Below are positions 17,310 through 26,277 of a stretch of DNA of 64,000 nucleotides, piece by piece. Position numbers and translations under genes: made by a program. Source of the DNA: Aequitasia sp047973235. GTDB lineage: Bacteria > Bacillota > Clostridia > Lachnospirales > Lachnospiraceae. The notes beneath the pieces were generated by a model. That model was not told where the DNA came from. It worked only from the letters and a program-made list of their open reading frames with translations, and did not search any database. Location: positions 1-64,000 of the forward strand of contig JBKEBP010000048.1 in the NCBI GenBank assembly GCA_047973235.1, in the 5' to 3' direction. Within the stretch, counting starts at the first letter, position 1. Every line of letters starts with the position of its first letter.

Positions 17310-19663
17310 GTAGTGTTACTATGTCGGGAGTGACTTTGGAAGACGGAACTGACTATACATATGACGGAGAGATTCTCGTTGTTAAAAGCACGGAAAACAC
17401 AGGAATCGGAAGTTATTCACTAGTATTTACGGATGATAAGTATGAGGAAATTTCATTAACTGTTGTGCTTGCATCAAACTATGGTATAGGTGATGTCAAA
17501 ATAGTAGATAATAAACTTATTATGCCTTTAGAACTTGACGCTCAGACATACATAAATGCGATAACAGGAATTACTGTTAATGGAAGTTCGTTAAGAGGAC
17601 AAAATCTGGGTGGAATAATATTTAATTCAGATGGAACAGTGAATTTTGATGCAACTATATCGGATCGTGGTACTTCAACAGAAGTATTTCCTAATATCGG
17701 AGAGTATACTATTGCGGTCACATCTACTTTATACCCTTCTGTAGTAGGTGAGGTAGAAAAGACTGAAAGCTATGTGTACGGAACAGTAAATTTAAGCTAT
17801 GCTGATTTTTACTACGGAGAATTAAACGATATTGAATCAAATTCTGAACTTGATTTAGAGTCAGAAGATAAAGTTAGTGCGGTAGGGTATAGAGATGATG
17901 GGATGTATGATGCGGTATCAAGTGCAACATCATCAAAGTATAAGAATTTCCCGACAACATATTATACAGATAACGAAGACGGAGCAGGTGGAGAGATTAT
18001 CGGAATCGCAGATGTAAAAATCGCAGTACCTAAAAGTTTATATGATGCGGCAATAACGGCAATTGCTGATGGGAAAACATCAGCAAATAGGGTTCTGGAT
18101 ATTGTGGCGGATATAAATATAAGTGACGATGAAAGTACTAGCTTTGACGAGTATAAAGTACTAAACGGCGATGGAACACTGAGTGCCATGGTTACAGAAG
18201 TTTATACGGATTCTGAGGCGACCTCTTCAATATCTACAAACTCAAGATATGGAAACTATCAGTTGGCACTAACATCAGATTATTTACCTACGACTGCTGA
18301 TATGTTAGGTGTTGTAGTTGAAACTTCAGACGGTGAGAAATATGGAATGGGTCATCTCGAAAATCTTTGGGTTCAAACAGGACAAATATCATTTGCGGTC
18401 GAAGCTGACTTCTACGAGTCACATGGAAACCTAGTTGATTATCAGCGTCATGCATCACTTCAAGGAAAAACGATAACGAAAGTTACTTACTTGATTAAAG
18501 ATGCTGCGGATCTTGTTATTGATACAAATTTAAGGTGTAAGATATTGCTGGGAGATGAATATGCAAACGAGACTATAACACATGTATATTCTGATGGAGT
18601 AAGTGTTCCTATTAGTTACATTATACCTGAAGACAGCTCATTTGCATTGACAAATATAGCAATTAATGGAATATTTTTGGTTGTGGATGAGGATTATACG
18701 TATACAGTATCACTAACAAAAGCGAGCTCTACAACTAGTGGAACGTTAGTTGTTAATGATACTGATAATACAGGAATGGGTACATACACGTTAACATTTA
18801 CAGATGATACATATGAGGACATTACGGTTACTGTCGTTTTAATATCAGCATATGTGGATGGTGATATTAAAATAGAAGGCAATAAATTGGTTATCCCGGA
18901 AGGATTGGATATCCAAGATTACTTAGCAGCAATATCAGGCATAACTGTAAACGGAGCTAATTTAAGAGGACAAAACTTAGGAACCACTATCTTTAATGAA
19001 AATGGAGAAGTGAATTTCAATGCAGTTATTTCTAATCGTGGAACGACTACAGAAGTTTTCCCGGATTTCGGTGAATATTTATTGGAAGTTGCATCAGTTA
19101 TCTATCCATCAGTAAGTGCTACAGTTACAAAGGCAGATGATACGGAGGATATAGATGATACGGATGATACAGATGATACAGATGATACAGATGAAGAAGA
19201 GATAGCAACTGAAGTGTTGGAAGCGTTAATAGCAGAAGCGAAAACTTTTAACGAGAGTGATTATACAGCAGAGACATGGGAAGTAATGCAAACGGCTCTT
19301 GCTAATGCGATAGAAGTACTCGAGGCAAAAGAATCACAGGAGGCAGTGGATGAGGCTGCAAAAAGCTTACAGATTGCTATAGTAGGATTAACTGAAGTTG
19401 TTAGTGAACAGGACAACAATAGTGATGAGTCAGGCTTGACGGATGGAACCACTGATGAGACTTCAAATTCTGATGACACAAGTGACAAATCATCAACAAG
19501 TGGAACATCAACAAATAGTTCATCAACAAATAGTTCATCAGTAAAGAGTGGAGATAGTAACGGCATTACATTTTGGTTTATAATCTTTATACTGGCAGGT
19601 GTAGTAATACTTTATACAAGTAGTATAAATAAATTAAAGACTAAGTTAATACAAAAGAAGTAA
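17306..19663 (+). CDS. Large modular surface protein, 3' part in the -1 frame
   Basis: This frame has no ribosome binding site at 17306. Its coding sense begins just after the slippery run (about 17282), where KLPVDSDYKLSSV aligns with the equivalent part of the later repeat. It holds the rest of repeat 1 (a beta-rich DGTDYTYDG...SYSLVFTDD module and a second beta module), a complete second copy of the Tp47-like domain (VYGTVNLSYADFYYGEL, DAVSSATSSK) plus both beta modules, an acidic Asp/Thr linker, a second FIVAR-like module, a Ser/Thr/Asn linker, SGDS, a hydrophobic segment and a Lys-rich tail. With frameshifting the full product is about 1,305 residues. A strong bidirectional terminator follows. 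Confidence 0.75.
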   Translation: MSSVTMSGVTLEDGTDYTYDGEILVVKSTENTGIGSYSLVFTDDKYEEISLTVVLASNYGIGDVKIVDNKLIMPLELDAQTYINAITGITVNGSSLRGQNLGGIIFNSDGTVNFDATISDRGTSTEVFPNIGEYTIAVTSTLYPSVVGEVEKTESYVYGTVNLSYADFYYGELNDIESNSELDLESEDKVSAVGYRDDGMYDAVSSATSSKYKNFPTTYYTDNEDGAGGEIIGIADVKIAVPKSLYDAAITAIADGKTSANRVLDIVADINISDDESTSFDEYKVLNGDGTLSAMVTEVYTDSEATSSISTNSRYGNYQLALTSDYLPTTADMLGVVVETSDGEKYGMGHLENLWVQTGQISFAVEADFYESHGNLVDYQRHASLQGKTITKVTYLIKDAADLVIDTNLRCKILLGDEYANETITHVYSDGVSVPISYIIPEDSSFALTNIAINGIFLVVDEDYTYTVSLTKASSTTSGTLVVNDTDNTGMGTYTLTFTDDTYEDITVTVVLISAYVDGDIKIEGNKLVIPEGLDIQDYLAAISGITVNGANLRGQNLGTTIFNENGEVNFNAVISNRGTTTEVFPDFGEYLLEVASVIYPSVSATVTKADDTEDIDDTDDTDDTDDTDEEEIATEVLEALIAEAKTFNESDYTAETWEVMQTALANAIEVLEAKESQEAVDEAAKSLQIAIVGLTEVVSEQDNNSDESGLTDGTTDETSNSDDTSDKSSTSGTSTNSSSTNSSSVKSGDSNGITFWFIIFILAGVVILYTSSINKLKTKLIQKK

Positions 19664-19672
19664 ACATTAAAC

Positions 19673-19723
19673 AATACTCCAACGGAGGCTATCGGGAAAA
19701 CTCGAATCCTACGTTGGAGTATT
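19673..19723. terminator. Bidirectional terminator between surface protein and lrp
   Basis: Twelve-bp perfect stem (19673-19684 with 19712-19723) around a 27-nt loop containing a smaller AGG/CCT helix, between two convergent genes. Confidence 0.75.
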
Positions 19724-19734
19724 ATAATTTGAAA

Positions 19735-20220
19735 CTAATGTGTATTTCTTTTTTTTGCTGTGACAAATTGATCCAACTCAGGTAGAGAAGTAAATATATT
19801 CTTCACAGTATGTAATACATAATGTGTACGTGTTTTGCTTACTCCCGGTTGATTCTTAAGCCATCTATGTATATCCTCAAGGTGTGATGATGAACGACAT
19901 GTTATTTTGAGCATGTAGTCAAATTCTCCGGTAAGATAATAGCATGCCACAACATTCGGATGCTTCATAATGTTTGATACAAAAGCCTCCTCGTATCTAG
20001 GGTGCTCTAAACTAATATCGATAACTACAGTTACGTCATTTCCAACCTGCGGATCATCAGTAATAACAGTATAGCCTTTTATAATGCCGGATTGATCCAT
20101 TTTCTTAATACGTTCGATAACAGTAGAGACTGTTAAGTGAACCTCCTTGCTTATTTCAGATGCACGTTCCCTTCCATTCTTTTTAAGAATTTCTAGAATT
20201 TGATAATCTGTTTTATCCAT
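19735..20220 (-). CDS. Lrp/AsnC-family transcriptional regulator
   Basis: A 161-residue regulator. It opens with a winged helix-turn-helix (MDKTDYQILEILKKNGR...ASEISKEVHLTVSTVIERI) and continues as the RAM/Lrp effector domain with GEFDYMLKI near residue 105. These proteins form octamers or other multimers and respond to amino acids. AAAGGAG lies just upstream of the ATG at 20220; the reading frame extends further upstream but without a start signal. It is transcribed away from the maltodextrin operon and convergently with the surface protein, and nothing nearby reveals its target. Confidence 0.9.
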   Translation of the reverse strand: MDKTDYQILEILKKNGRERASEISKEVHLTVSTVIERIKKMDQSGIIKGYTVITDDPQVGNDVTVVIDISLEHPRYEEAFVSNIMKHPNVVACYYLTGEFDYMLKITCRSSSHLEDIHRWLKNQPGVSKTRTHYVLHTVKNIFTSLPELDQFVTAKKRNTH

Positions 20221-20518
20221 TTTAAGTGACTCCTTTCTAAAAATGAATTTACATTTCTTTTGAGCCCCCAATAATCTAGTATGTCTATCTAAGATATAAT
20301 AATACTTTAAATCGCATAATGCAAAGAAAAACACAAAAAATTCCAAAAAAATTAAGGACTATATTATATTGAAAAAGCAATTGAATATGAAGCGGTTCCA
20401 CTTAGCGACACACCACAGATTGCTTCACAAAGCCAAGGGTCTGTTTGTGCAAGTTAACTAATATCCAAAGTGAATTGTGCATAAAGTTCACAAAAAACAT
20501 TTTAAATAATAAAAAGCA

Positions 20519-20547
20519 TTGCCTTTTTTTAAAAGCAATGATACTAT
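20519..20547 (+). promoter_or_regulatory. Candidate promoter of the maltodextrin operon
   Basis: TTGCCT (20519-20524) and TACTAT (20542-20547), spacing 17; an alternative -10 is TATAAA at 20545-20550. The LacI-type operator lies immediately downstream. Confidence 0.5.
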
Positions 20548-20561
20548 AAAACAAAGATAAC

Positions 20562-20585
20562 GGAAACGTTACCGATAACGTTTCC
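20562..20585. promoter_or_regulatory. LacI/MalR-type operator (24-bp palindrome)
   Basis: Perfect 10-bp arms GGAAACGTTA and TAACGTTTCC around CCGA. Each arm holds an AACGTT core typical of LacI-family sites. It lies between the promoter and the ribosome binding site of the binding-protein gene, so it should act as a roadblock operator, presumably for the LacI-family regulator encoded at 25240-26259. CcpA binding is an alternative. Confidence 0.75.
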
Positions 20586-20611
20586 AAACATTAGATTAAG
20601 GAGGATTATAT

Positions 20612-21979
20612 ATGAAGGTCAGAAGATTACTAGCACTTTTATTGGTTGTACTCATGACAGTGGGACTTGCAGCCGGCTGTGGAGGAAATAATAGCACAAG
20701 TTCAGACTCAAGTGATGATGGCTCATCTAGCAGTGATGGCAAGGTTTATTATTTAAACTTTAAACCTGAAGTATCAGACATGTGGGAAGAGATAGCAGCT
20801 TCTTATACTGAGGAAACCGGAGTTGAGGTTAAGGTATCTACTGCCGCATCAGGACAGTATGAAACAACACTAAAATCAGAAATGGCTAAAAGTGACCCAC
20901 CGACATTATTCCAGATTAACGGACCAATAGGATATCAATCATGGAAAGACTATTGCATGGATTTGGCAGATACAGATTTATATGCAAATCTTACAGATCA
21001 AAGCATGGCTATTACCGATGGTGACGGTGTATATGGTATTCCATATGTAGTTGAAGGCTATGGTATTATTTATAATGATGCAATTATGCAAGAGTACTTT
21101 GCACTCGCTGACAAAGCAGTTGATATTGGTTCTGCAGAAGAGATTACTGATTTTGATACATTAAAAGATGTAGTAGAAGACATGACTGCACATAAGGACG
21201 ACCTAGGTATAGACGGAGTATTTTCATCAACATCATTCTCAGCAGGTGAGGATTGGAGATGGCAGACACATCTTGCAAATGTACCTATTTACTATGAATA
21301 TCAGGACAATAACACATCAGATATGGAAGAGATTGAATTCACTTATAATGAAAATTTCAAGAACATTTTTGATTTATATCTAAACAACTCCATTACTGAG
21401 CCGGGACTTGTTGGTTCTAAGACGGTTGAAGATTCTATGGCGGAATTTGCACTTGGCAAAACTGCAATGGTTCAAAACGGAAACTGGGGCTGGGGACAAG
21501 TATCAGGAACAGATGGAAATGTAGTAGAAGCGGATAATGTTAAGTTCTTGCCTATTTATACAGGTATGGATCAAGATAGTGAGCAAGGCCTTTGCATAGG
21601 AACAGAAAACTTCTTCTGTGTAAATGATAAAGTAAGTGATGCAGATAAGCAAGCTACACTTGATTTTGTTGATTGGCTTATAACATCTGATAAGGGTAAA
21701 GCATACATGGTTGATGATTTGGGATTTATTTCTCCATTCAGTACCTTTAGTGAAGACGAGCAACCGGAAGATCCGCTTGCACAGGAGGTTGTTAAATACA
21801 TGAGTGATAGCAGCAAGACATCTGTTTCATGGAATTTCACATCATTCCCAAGCCAGACATTTAAAGATAACTTTGGTGCATCTCTACTTGAATATGCACA
21901 AGGAAGCAAAGACTGGGATGATGTCGTTTCAGATATGACAGCCGACTGGAAGACAGAAAAAGAAATGATAGCTGAATAA
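20612..21979 (+). CDS. ABC transporter sugar-binding lipoprotein (maltodextrin type)
   Basis: A 455-residue extracellular solute-binding protein (family 1). The signal peptide ends in a lipobox (GLAAGC near residues 18-23), followed by a Ser/Asp/Gly linker, so the mature protein is lipid-anchored outside the cell. The fold is supported by VSTAASGQYETTLKSEMA near residue 75 and by WGWGQVSG in the second lobe. The operon also encodes malQ and a phosphorylase, so the ligand is most likely maltose or maltodextrins. TAAGGAGG lies 8 nt upstream of the ATG. No ATPase gene is present, so the transporter probably uses a shared MsmX/MalK-type ATPase encoded elsewhere. Confidence 0.88.
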   Translation: MKVRRLLALLLVVLMTVGLAAGCGGNNSTSSDSSDDGSSSSDGKVYYLNFKPEVSDMWEEIAASYTEETGVEVKVSTAASGQYETTLKSEMAKSDPPTLFQINGPIGYQSWKDYCMDLADTDLYANLTDQSMAITDGDGVYGIPYVVEGYGIIYNDAIMQEYFALADKAVDIGSAEEITDFDTLKDVVEDMTAHKDDLGIDGVFSSTSFSAGEDWRWQTHLANVPIYYEYQDNNTSDMEEIEFTYNENFKNIFDLYLNNSITEPGLVGSKTVEDSMAEFALGKTAMVQNGNWGWGQVSGTDGNVVEADNVKFLPIYTGMDQDSEQGLCIGTENFFCVNDKVSDADKQATLDFVDWLITSDKGKAYMVDDLGFISPFSTFSEDEQPEDPLAQEVVKYMSDSSKTSVSWNFTSFPSQTFKDNFGASLLEYAQGSKDWDDVVSDMTADWKTEKEMIAE

Positions 21980-21994
21980 AGCAAGTATATAAGA

Positions 21995-22040
21995 GGGCTG
22001 CTAGAAAAGAGGTAAATCTCACTCTTATCTAGCAGCTTTC
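21995..22040 (+). terminator. Intra-operon hairpin between binding protein and permease genes
   Basis: GCTGCTAG (21997-22004) pairs with CTAGCAGC (22029-22036), followed by TTTCTTG. Such hairpins usually partly terminate or stabilise the upstream message so that the binding protein is made in excess over the permeases. Confidence 0.65.
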
Positions 22041-22061
22041 TTGAAAAAGAGAGGTTTACAT

Positions 22062-22904
22062 ATGCATAAGTCGATGAAAAAGTATTTCCCTATATTTGTT
22101 CTGCCTACTTTAGCGGCATTTATAGTGGCTTTCTTAATACCGTTTATAGTTGGTATATATCTGTCATTTTGTAAATTCACTACGATAATCGACACCGAGT
22201 TTGTCGGAGTTGCCAATTATATAAGAATATTTTCCAATAGCGATTTCTTAAATGCACTAGGGTTTACAACATTATTTACCGTTATATCAATAGTAACTGT
22301 TAACCTATTTGCATTCATGCTGGCTATGACACTTACAAGGGGCATCAAAGGAACTAATATATTTAGAACCACATTTTTCATGCCCAATTTAATTGGTGGT
22401 ATAGTTTTGGGATATATATGGCAGCTTATTATAAATGGTATACTATTATCCAGAGGTCAAACGATAGTAAGTGATGCCAAGTATGGTTTCATAGGGTTAT
22501 TGGTATTGATGAACTGGCAATTAATAGGATATATGATGGTAATATATATAGCGGGTATTCAAAATATTAGTCCGGAGCTTATTGAAGCAGCGGAAATAGA
22601 CGGAGCGAGCAAATGGCAGATATTGAGGAAGGTAACTATCCCAATGGTGATGCCTTCAATTACCATATGCATGTTCTTAACACAGACAAATTCATTTAAA
22701 TTATTTGACCAAAACCTGGCACTTACAGCCGGTGGACCGGGTAAGAAGACACAGATGCTCGCACTTGATATCTATAATACTTTCTACGGTAGAAACGGTT
22801 GGGAAGGTGTAGGGCAAGCAAAGGCAGTAATCTTCTTCATTATTGTAGGCATTATTGCATTTCTACAACTACGACTTACAAGGAGTAAGGAGGTAGAAAG
22901 CTAA
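22062..22904 (+). CDS. ABC transporter permease, MalF-like
   Basis: A permease of about 280 residues with six membrane segments and the cytoplasmic EAA loop ELIEAAEIDGASKWQILRK near residue 185, which docks to the ATPase. The ATG at 22062 follows AGAGAGG; the frame extends upstream to a TTG at 22041, which lies in the ribosome binding region. It overlaps the next permease gene by one nucleotide (TAATG). With the binding protein and the second permease it forms a carbohydrate importer of the CUT1 type. Confidence 0.9.
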   Translation: MHKSMKKYFPIFVLPTLAAFIVAFLIPFIVGIYLSFCKFTTIIDTEFVGVANYIRIFSNSDFLNALGFTTLFTVISIVTVNLFAFMLAMTLTRGIKGTNIFRTTFFMPNLIGGIVLGYIWQLIINGILLSRGQTIVSDAKYGFIGLLVLMNWQLIGYMMVIYIAGIQNISPELIEAAEIDGASKWQILRKVTIPMVMPSITICMFLTQTNSFKLFDQNLALTAGGPGKKTQMLALDIYNTFYGRNGWEGVGQAKAVIFFIIVGIIAFLQLRLTRSKEVES

Positions 22905-23740
22905 TGGATAAAAGAAGCAGAAGAAGTAATATGGTTTTAACGCTTGTTATTACGGTACTCGCAATTGCTTTTATGATACCTATTATTGTAATTTTCTTTA
23001 ATTCATTTAAAGGAAAGCTATATATTAGCAATGCACCTTTTGAGTTACCAACTGCGGAATCATTTGTAGGTATAAATAATTATGTAAATGGTTTAGCGAA
23101 GACGGGACTTATACAAGCATTTGGTTGGAGTTTATTTATTACTGTCGGATCGGTTGTAGTAATACTATTGTTTACATCTATGACCGCATGGTATATTACT
23201 AGAGTAAAGAACAAAGCTATGAGTATGCTTTATTATTTATTTGTGTTTGGTATGATAGTTCCCTTCCAGATGGTAATGTTTAGTATGTCTAAAATCGCGA
23301 ATATGCTAAGCTTAGATAACCCGGTAGGGATAATAGTTATTTATCTGGGATATGGAGCAGGCCTGTCGATATTCATGTTTTCAGGTTTTGTTAAGTCAAT
23401 ACCAATCGAAATAGAAGAAGCGGCATTTATAGATGGATGTACACCGTTTCAGACATACTTTAGAGTAGTGTTTCCAATACTAAAGCCTACCACGATTACC
23501 GTAGCAGTCTTGAACGTTATGTGGATATGGAATGATTATTTATTGCCAACGCTGGTGCTTCCAAGTGAGATTAAGACTATACCTATGGCGATACAATATT
23601 TACGAGGTGGCTATGGCTCTATTGACATGGGTGATATGATGGCTATGTTGGTATTGGCAATTGTACCTATTATAATTTTTTATCTATTTTGTCAGAAATA
23701 TATAATTAGAGGGGTAGCGGCCGGAGCCGTTAAGGGATAG
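22904..23740 (+). CDS. ABC transporter permease, MalG-like
   Basis: A 278-residue second permease with six predicted membrane segments and the EAA loop EIEEAAFIDGCTPFQTYFR near residue 168. Its start overlaps the upstream stop codon. In CUT1 systems the two permeases form a heterodimer; the C-terminal tail here (RGVAAGAVKG) is the usual MalG-type ending. Confidence 0.9.
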   Translation: MDKRSRRSNMVLTLVITVLAIAFMIPIIVIFFNSFKGKLYISNAPFELPTAESFVGINNYVNGLAKTGLIQAFGWSLFITVGSVVVILLFTSMTAWYITRVKNKAMSMLYYLFVFGMIVPFQMVMFSMSKIANMLSLDNPVGIIVIYLGYGAGLSIFMFSGFVKSIPIEIEEAAFIDGCTPFQTYFRVVFPILKPTTITVAVLNVMWIWNDYLLPTLVLPSEIKTIPMAIQYLRGGYGSIDMGDMMAMLVLAIVPIIIFYLFCQKYIIRGVAAGAVKG

Positions 23741-23750
23741 AGGTGAAAAT

Positions 23751-25232
23751 ATGAGATCTAGTGGCATACTACTGCCTGTTGCAAGTCTGCCGTCCAAGTA
23801 TGGGATAGGCTGTTTTTCAAAAGAGGCATACAAATTCGTAGATGAACTGAAAAAGGCGGGTCAAAAATATTGGCAAATACTACCGCTTGGGCCAACAGGA
23901 TATGGGGACTCTCCTTATCAATCATTCTCTACAAATGCAGGCAATACATATTTTATTGACTTAGAGCAATTAATTAAAGAAGGTTTGCTAACACAGGATG
24001 AGTGTGATGAAACTGATTTCGGCGATGACGAGGGAGTAGTTGATTACGGAATAATTTATAAGAATAGAATCAAACTATTGCGTAAGGCATACAATAGAAG
24101 CAACTGTGATACAAATGAAGAGTATTTAGAATTCATGGATGAGGAAAAACATTGGTTACCGGATTATGCACTGTATAGTGCTGTTAAGCGATATATGAAT
24201 GATAGAAGCTGGCTGGAGTGGGATGATGATATTCGCCTAAGAAAAGAAGAAGCGCTTGCTAAATACAAAGAGCTTCTTAAAGATGATATTAAGTTCTACC
24301 AATATATACAATTCTTATTTCATCAACAATGGCTTGGACTTAAGAGCTATGCAAACTGTAAAGAGATAGAAATAATAGGTGATATTCCGATATATGTTGC
24401 GATGGATTCTGTAGACGCTTGGGCAAATCCCGAGTTGTTCTTATTTGATGAAGATGTAAAACCTATTGCGCAGGCAGGGGTGCCACCGGATGGATTCTCT
24501 GAAACGGGACAATTGTGGGGAAACCCATTATATGACTGGGAGTATCATAAAAAGACGGGATACAAATGGTGGATTAAACGAATAGAACACCAAAGGAAAC
24601 TGTATGATGTAATAAGGATAGATCATTTCAGAGGTTTGGATGAGTATTATAGCATTCCAATAGAAGATGTTACAGCAGAAAATGGCAAGTGGATAAAGGG
24701 GCCCGGGCTAGAACTGTTTGAGGTTCTTGAAGAAGCGCTCGGTGAGCTTAAGATTATTGCGGAAGACTTGGGATATTTAACACCATCCGTAAGAAAACTA
24801 TTAAAGGATACAAATTATCCCGGAATGAAGGTATTACAGTTTGCATTCGATTCGCGAGAGGAGAGCGACTATCTTCCACATACATATCAGAAAAGATGTG
24901 TTGTGTATACGGGAACACATGATAATAACACGCTTAGAGGATGGTTTAAGACGATGAGCCGGGAAGACAGAGCCTACGCACTTAGATATATAGGAGTTAA
25001 AGAGCTGAAAGATGATGAAATTGCTAAAGCATTTATTAGAATGGCAATGTCTAGTGTGGCAGACTTGTGTGTAATACCTATACAAGACTATTTAAATCTT
25101 TCCGATGAGGCAAGGATTAACACTCCGGCAACAATTGGCAATAACTGGATATGGCGCATGAAATCTGACGCGATAGATGATATACTGTTACAAGAAATAA
25201 GGAGTATAACAAAGCTTTATGGAAGGTTGTGA
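23751..25232 (+). CDS. malQ: 4-alpha-glucanotransferase (amylomaltase)
   Basis: A 493-residue GH77 enzyme that transfers glucan segments between maltodextrins and releases glucose. It has the N-terminal signature SGILLPVASLPSKYGIG and the three catalytic acids: nucleophile Asp 291 in IRIDHFRG, acid/base Glu 338 in AEDLGYLTP, and Asp 391 in THDNNTL. The length is the short bacterial form, without the N-terminal extension of the enterobacterial protein. It starts 10 nt after the permease gene and works with the phosphorylase two genes downstream to convert imported maltodextrin to glucose 1-phosphate and glucose. Confidence 0.96.
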   Translation: MRSSGILLPVASLPSKYGIGCFSKEAYKFVDELKKAGQKYWQILPLGPTGYGDSPYQSFSTNAGNTYFIDLEQLIKEGLLTQDECDETDFGDDEGVVDYGIIYKNRIKLLRKAYNRSNCDTNEEYLEFMDEEKHWLPDYALYSAVKRYMNDRSWLEWDDDIRLRKEEALAKYKELLKDDIKFYQYIQFLFHQQWLGLKSYANCKEIEIIGDIPIYVAMDSVDAWANPELFLFDEDVKPIAQAGVPPDGFSETGQLWGNPLYDWEYHKKTGYKWWIKRIEHQRKLYDVIRIDHFRGLDEYYSIPIEDVTAENGKWIKGPGLELFEVLEEALGELKIIAEDLGYLTPSVRKLLKDTNYPGMKVLQFAFDSREESDYLPHTYQKRCVVYTGTHDNNTLRGWFKTMSREDRAYALRYIGVKELKDDEIAKAFIRMAMSSVADLCVIPIQDYLNLSDEARINTPATIGNNWIWRMKSDAIDDILLQEIRSITKLYGRL

Positions 25233-25239
25233 TAACAAT

Positions 25240-26259
25240 ATGGAAGTGACAATAAGAGACATTGCTGAAAAATGTAAAGTAGGGGTAAGCACTGTATCGA
25301 GAGCTATCAACAATCATCCGGATATAAATCCGGAAACTAAGAAATTGATATTATCAACGATCGAAGAACTTAATTACATTCCTAATAATAGCGCCCGAAA
25401 TCTAAAGAGAACAGAATCAAAGTCTTTAGCTGTATTGGTAAAGGGCACAAGGAATCACCTTTTTGACAACTTAATACATAGAATGGAAAAGGATATTATA
25501 CACAACAAATATTCGTTTTTTCAACACCATGTAGAGGAACATGAAGATGAGGTGGAAATAGCCCTACAGCTTATAAAAGAAAAGCGTCTGCGTGGTATAG
25601 TATTTCTGGGTGGACACTTTGAGCATGACAATAAGCGAATGAGACAAATCAGCGTACCATTTGTTTTAAGCACCATGGGAAGTACTAATGATTTAGCAGG
25701 AACAGTATCAACATATTTCTCAGTTGATGATATGCATGAGAGTTATAAGGTTACAGACTTTCTATGCAAGAAGGGACATAAGAGAATCGCTATTCTAGCA
25801 GCACAAAAGGATGATACGAGCATTGGATTACTCAGACTAGAGGGATATAAGAAAGCATTACGAGACAATGGCATTGAACCGGATGAAAAACTGATTAGAT
25901 TTATGGATAGTGATATGCAGACATACTCCATGGAAAACGGTTATAAAGTCATGAAGGAATTGCTTGCTGAGGAGGAAGACTTCACGGCAGTTTATGCAAT
26001 ATCAGACATGCAGGCAATAGGTGCAAGCAAAGCGATTTTCCGAAGCGGGAAACAAATACCGAATGACTATGCTGTTGCGGGATTTGACGGAGTTGAGGAG
26101 ACATACTTTTATGAGCCCTCCATAACTACAATAAAGCAACCGGTGGAAGAAATAGCAGATGCTTCGATAAAAGCGCTTTTTAAAATGATAAAAACAAAGG
26201 AAAGTGTACCGGGTAAAGTTTTTGAAGGAGAATTATTAGTCAGAGACTCTACTAAATAG
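25240..26259 (+). CDS. LacI-family transcriptional regulator (MalR-like)
   Basis: About 339 residues: a LacI helix-turn-helix (VTIRDIAEKCKVGVSTVSRAINN) with hinge helix NNSARNLKR, then a periplasmic-binding-protein-like effector domain ending in the dimer motif PSITTIKQPVEEIA. The ATG at 25240 places the HTH at the usual position; an in-frame ATG at 25219 overlaps malQ, and neither has an ideal ribosome binding site. Its position inside the operon, together with the upstream palindrome at 20562-20585, makes it the likely maltodextrin-responsive repressor. Confidence 0.88.
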   Translation: MEVTIRDIAEKCKVGVSTVSRAINNHPDINPETKKLILSTIEELNYIPNNSARNLKRTESKSLAVLVKGTRNHLFDNLIHRMEKDIIHNKYSFFQHHVEEHEDEVEIALQLIKEKRLRGIVFLGGHFEHDNKRMRQISVPFVLSTMGSTNDLAGTVSTYFSVDDMHESYKVTDFLCKKGHKRIAILAAQKDDTSIGLLRLEGYKKALRDNGIEPDEKLIRFMDSDMQTYSMENGYKVMKELLAEEEDFTAVYAISDMQAIGASKAIFRSGKQIPNDYAVAGFDGVEETYFYEPSITTIKQPVEEIADASIKALFKMIKTKESVPGKVFEGELLVRDSTK

Positions 26260-26277
26260 ATAAGAGTTGGAGAAAAA

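Larger units (their letters stand above)
20221..20611. other. Intergenic region upstream of the maltodextrin operon
   Basis: About 390 nt between divergent lrp and the sugar-binding protein gene. It contains a small inverted repeat (CATTGC 20517-20522 with GCAATG 20535-20540) next to the promoter and operator listed separately. A short open stretch ending near 20460 was not recognised as any gene; it may be a gene remnant or chance. Confidence 0.4.

Noticed and set aside
19140..19200. CRISPR-like or regulatory direct repeats
   Set aside because: GATGATACA-type units are in frame and code the Asp-Thr linker of the surface protein.
20341..20460. Short gene or gene remnant between lrp and the sugar-binding protein gene
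   Set aside because: Two short frames were read, but neither has a start signal nor resembles a known protein end convincingly.
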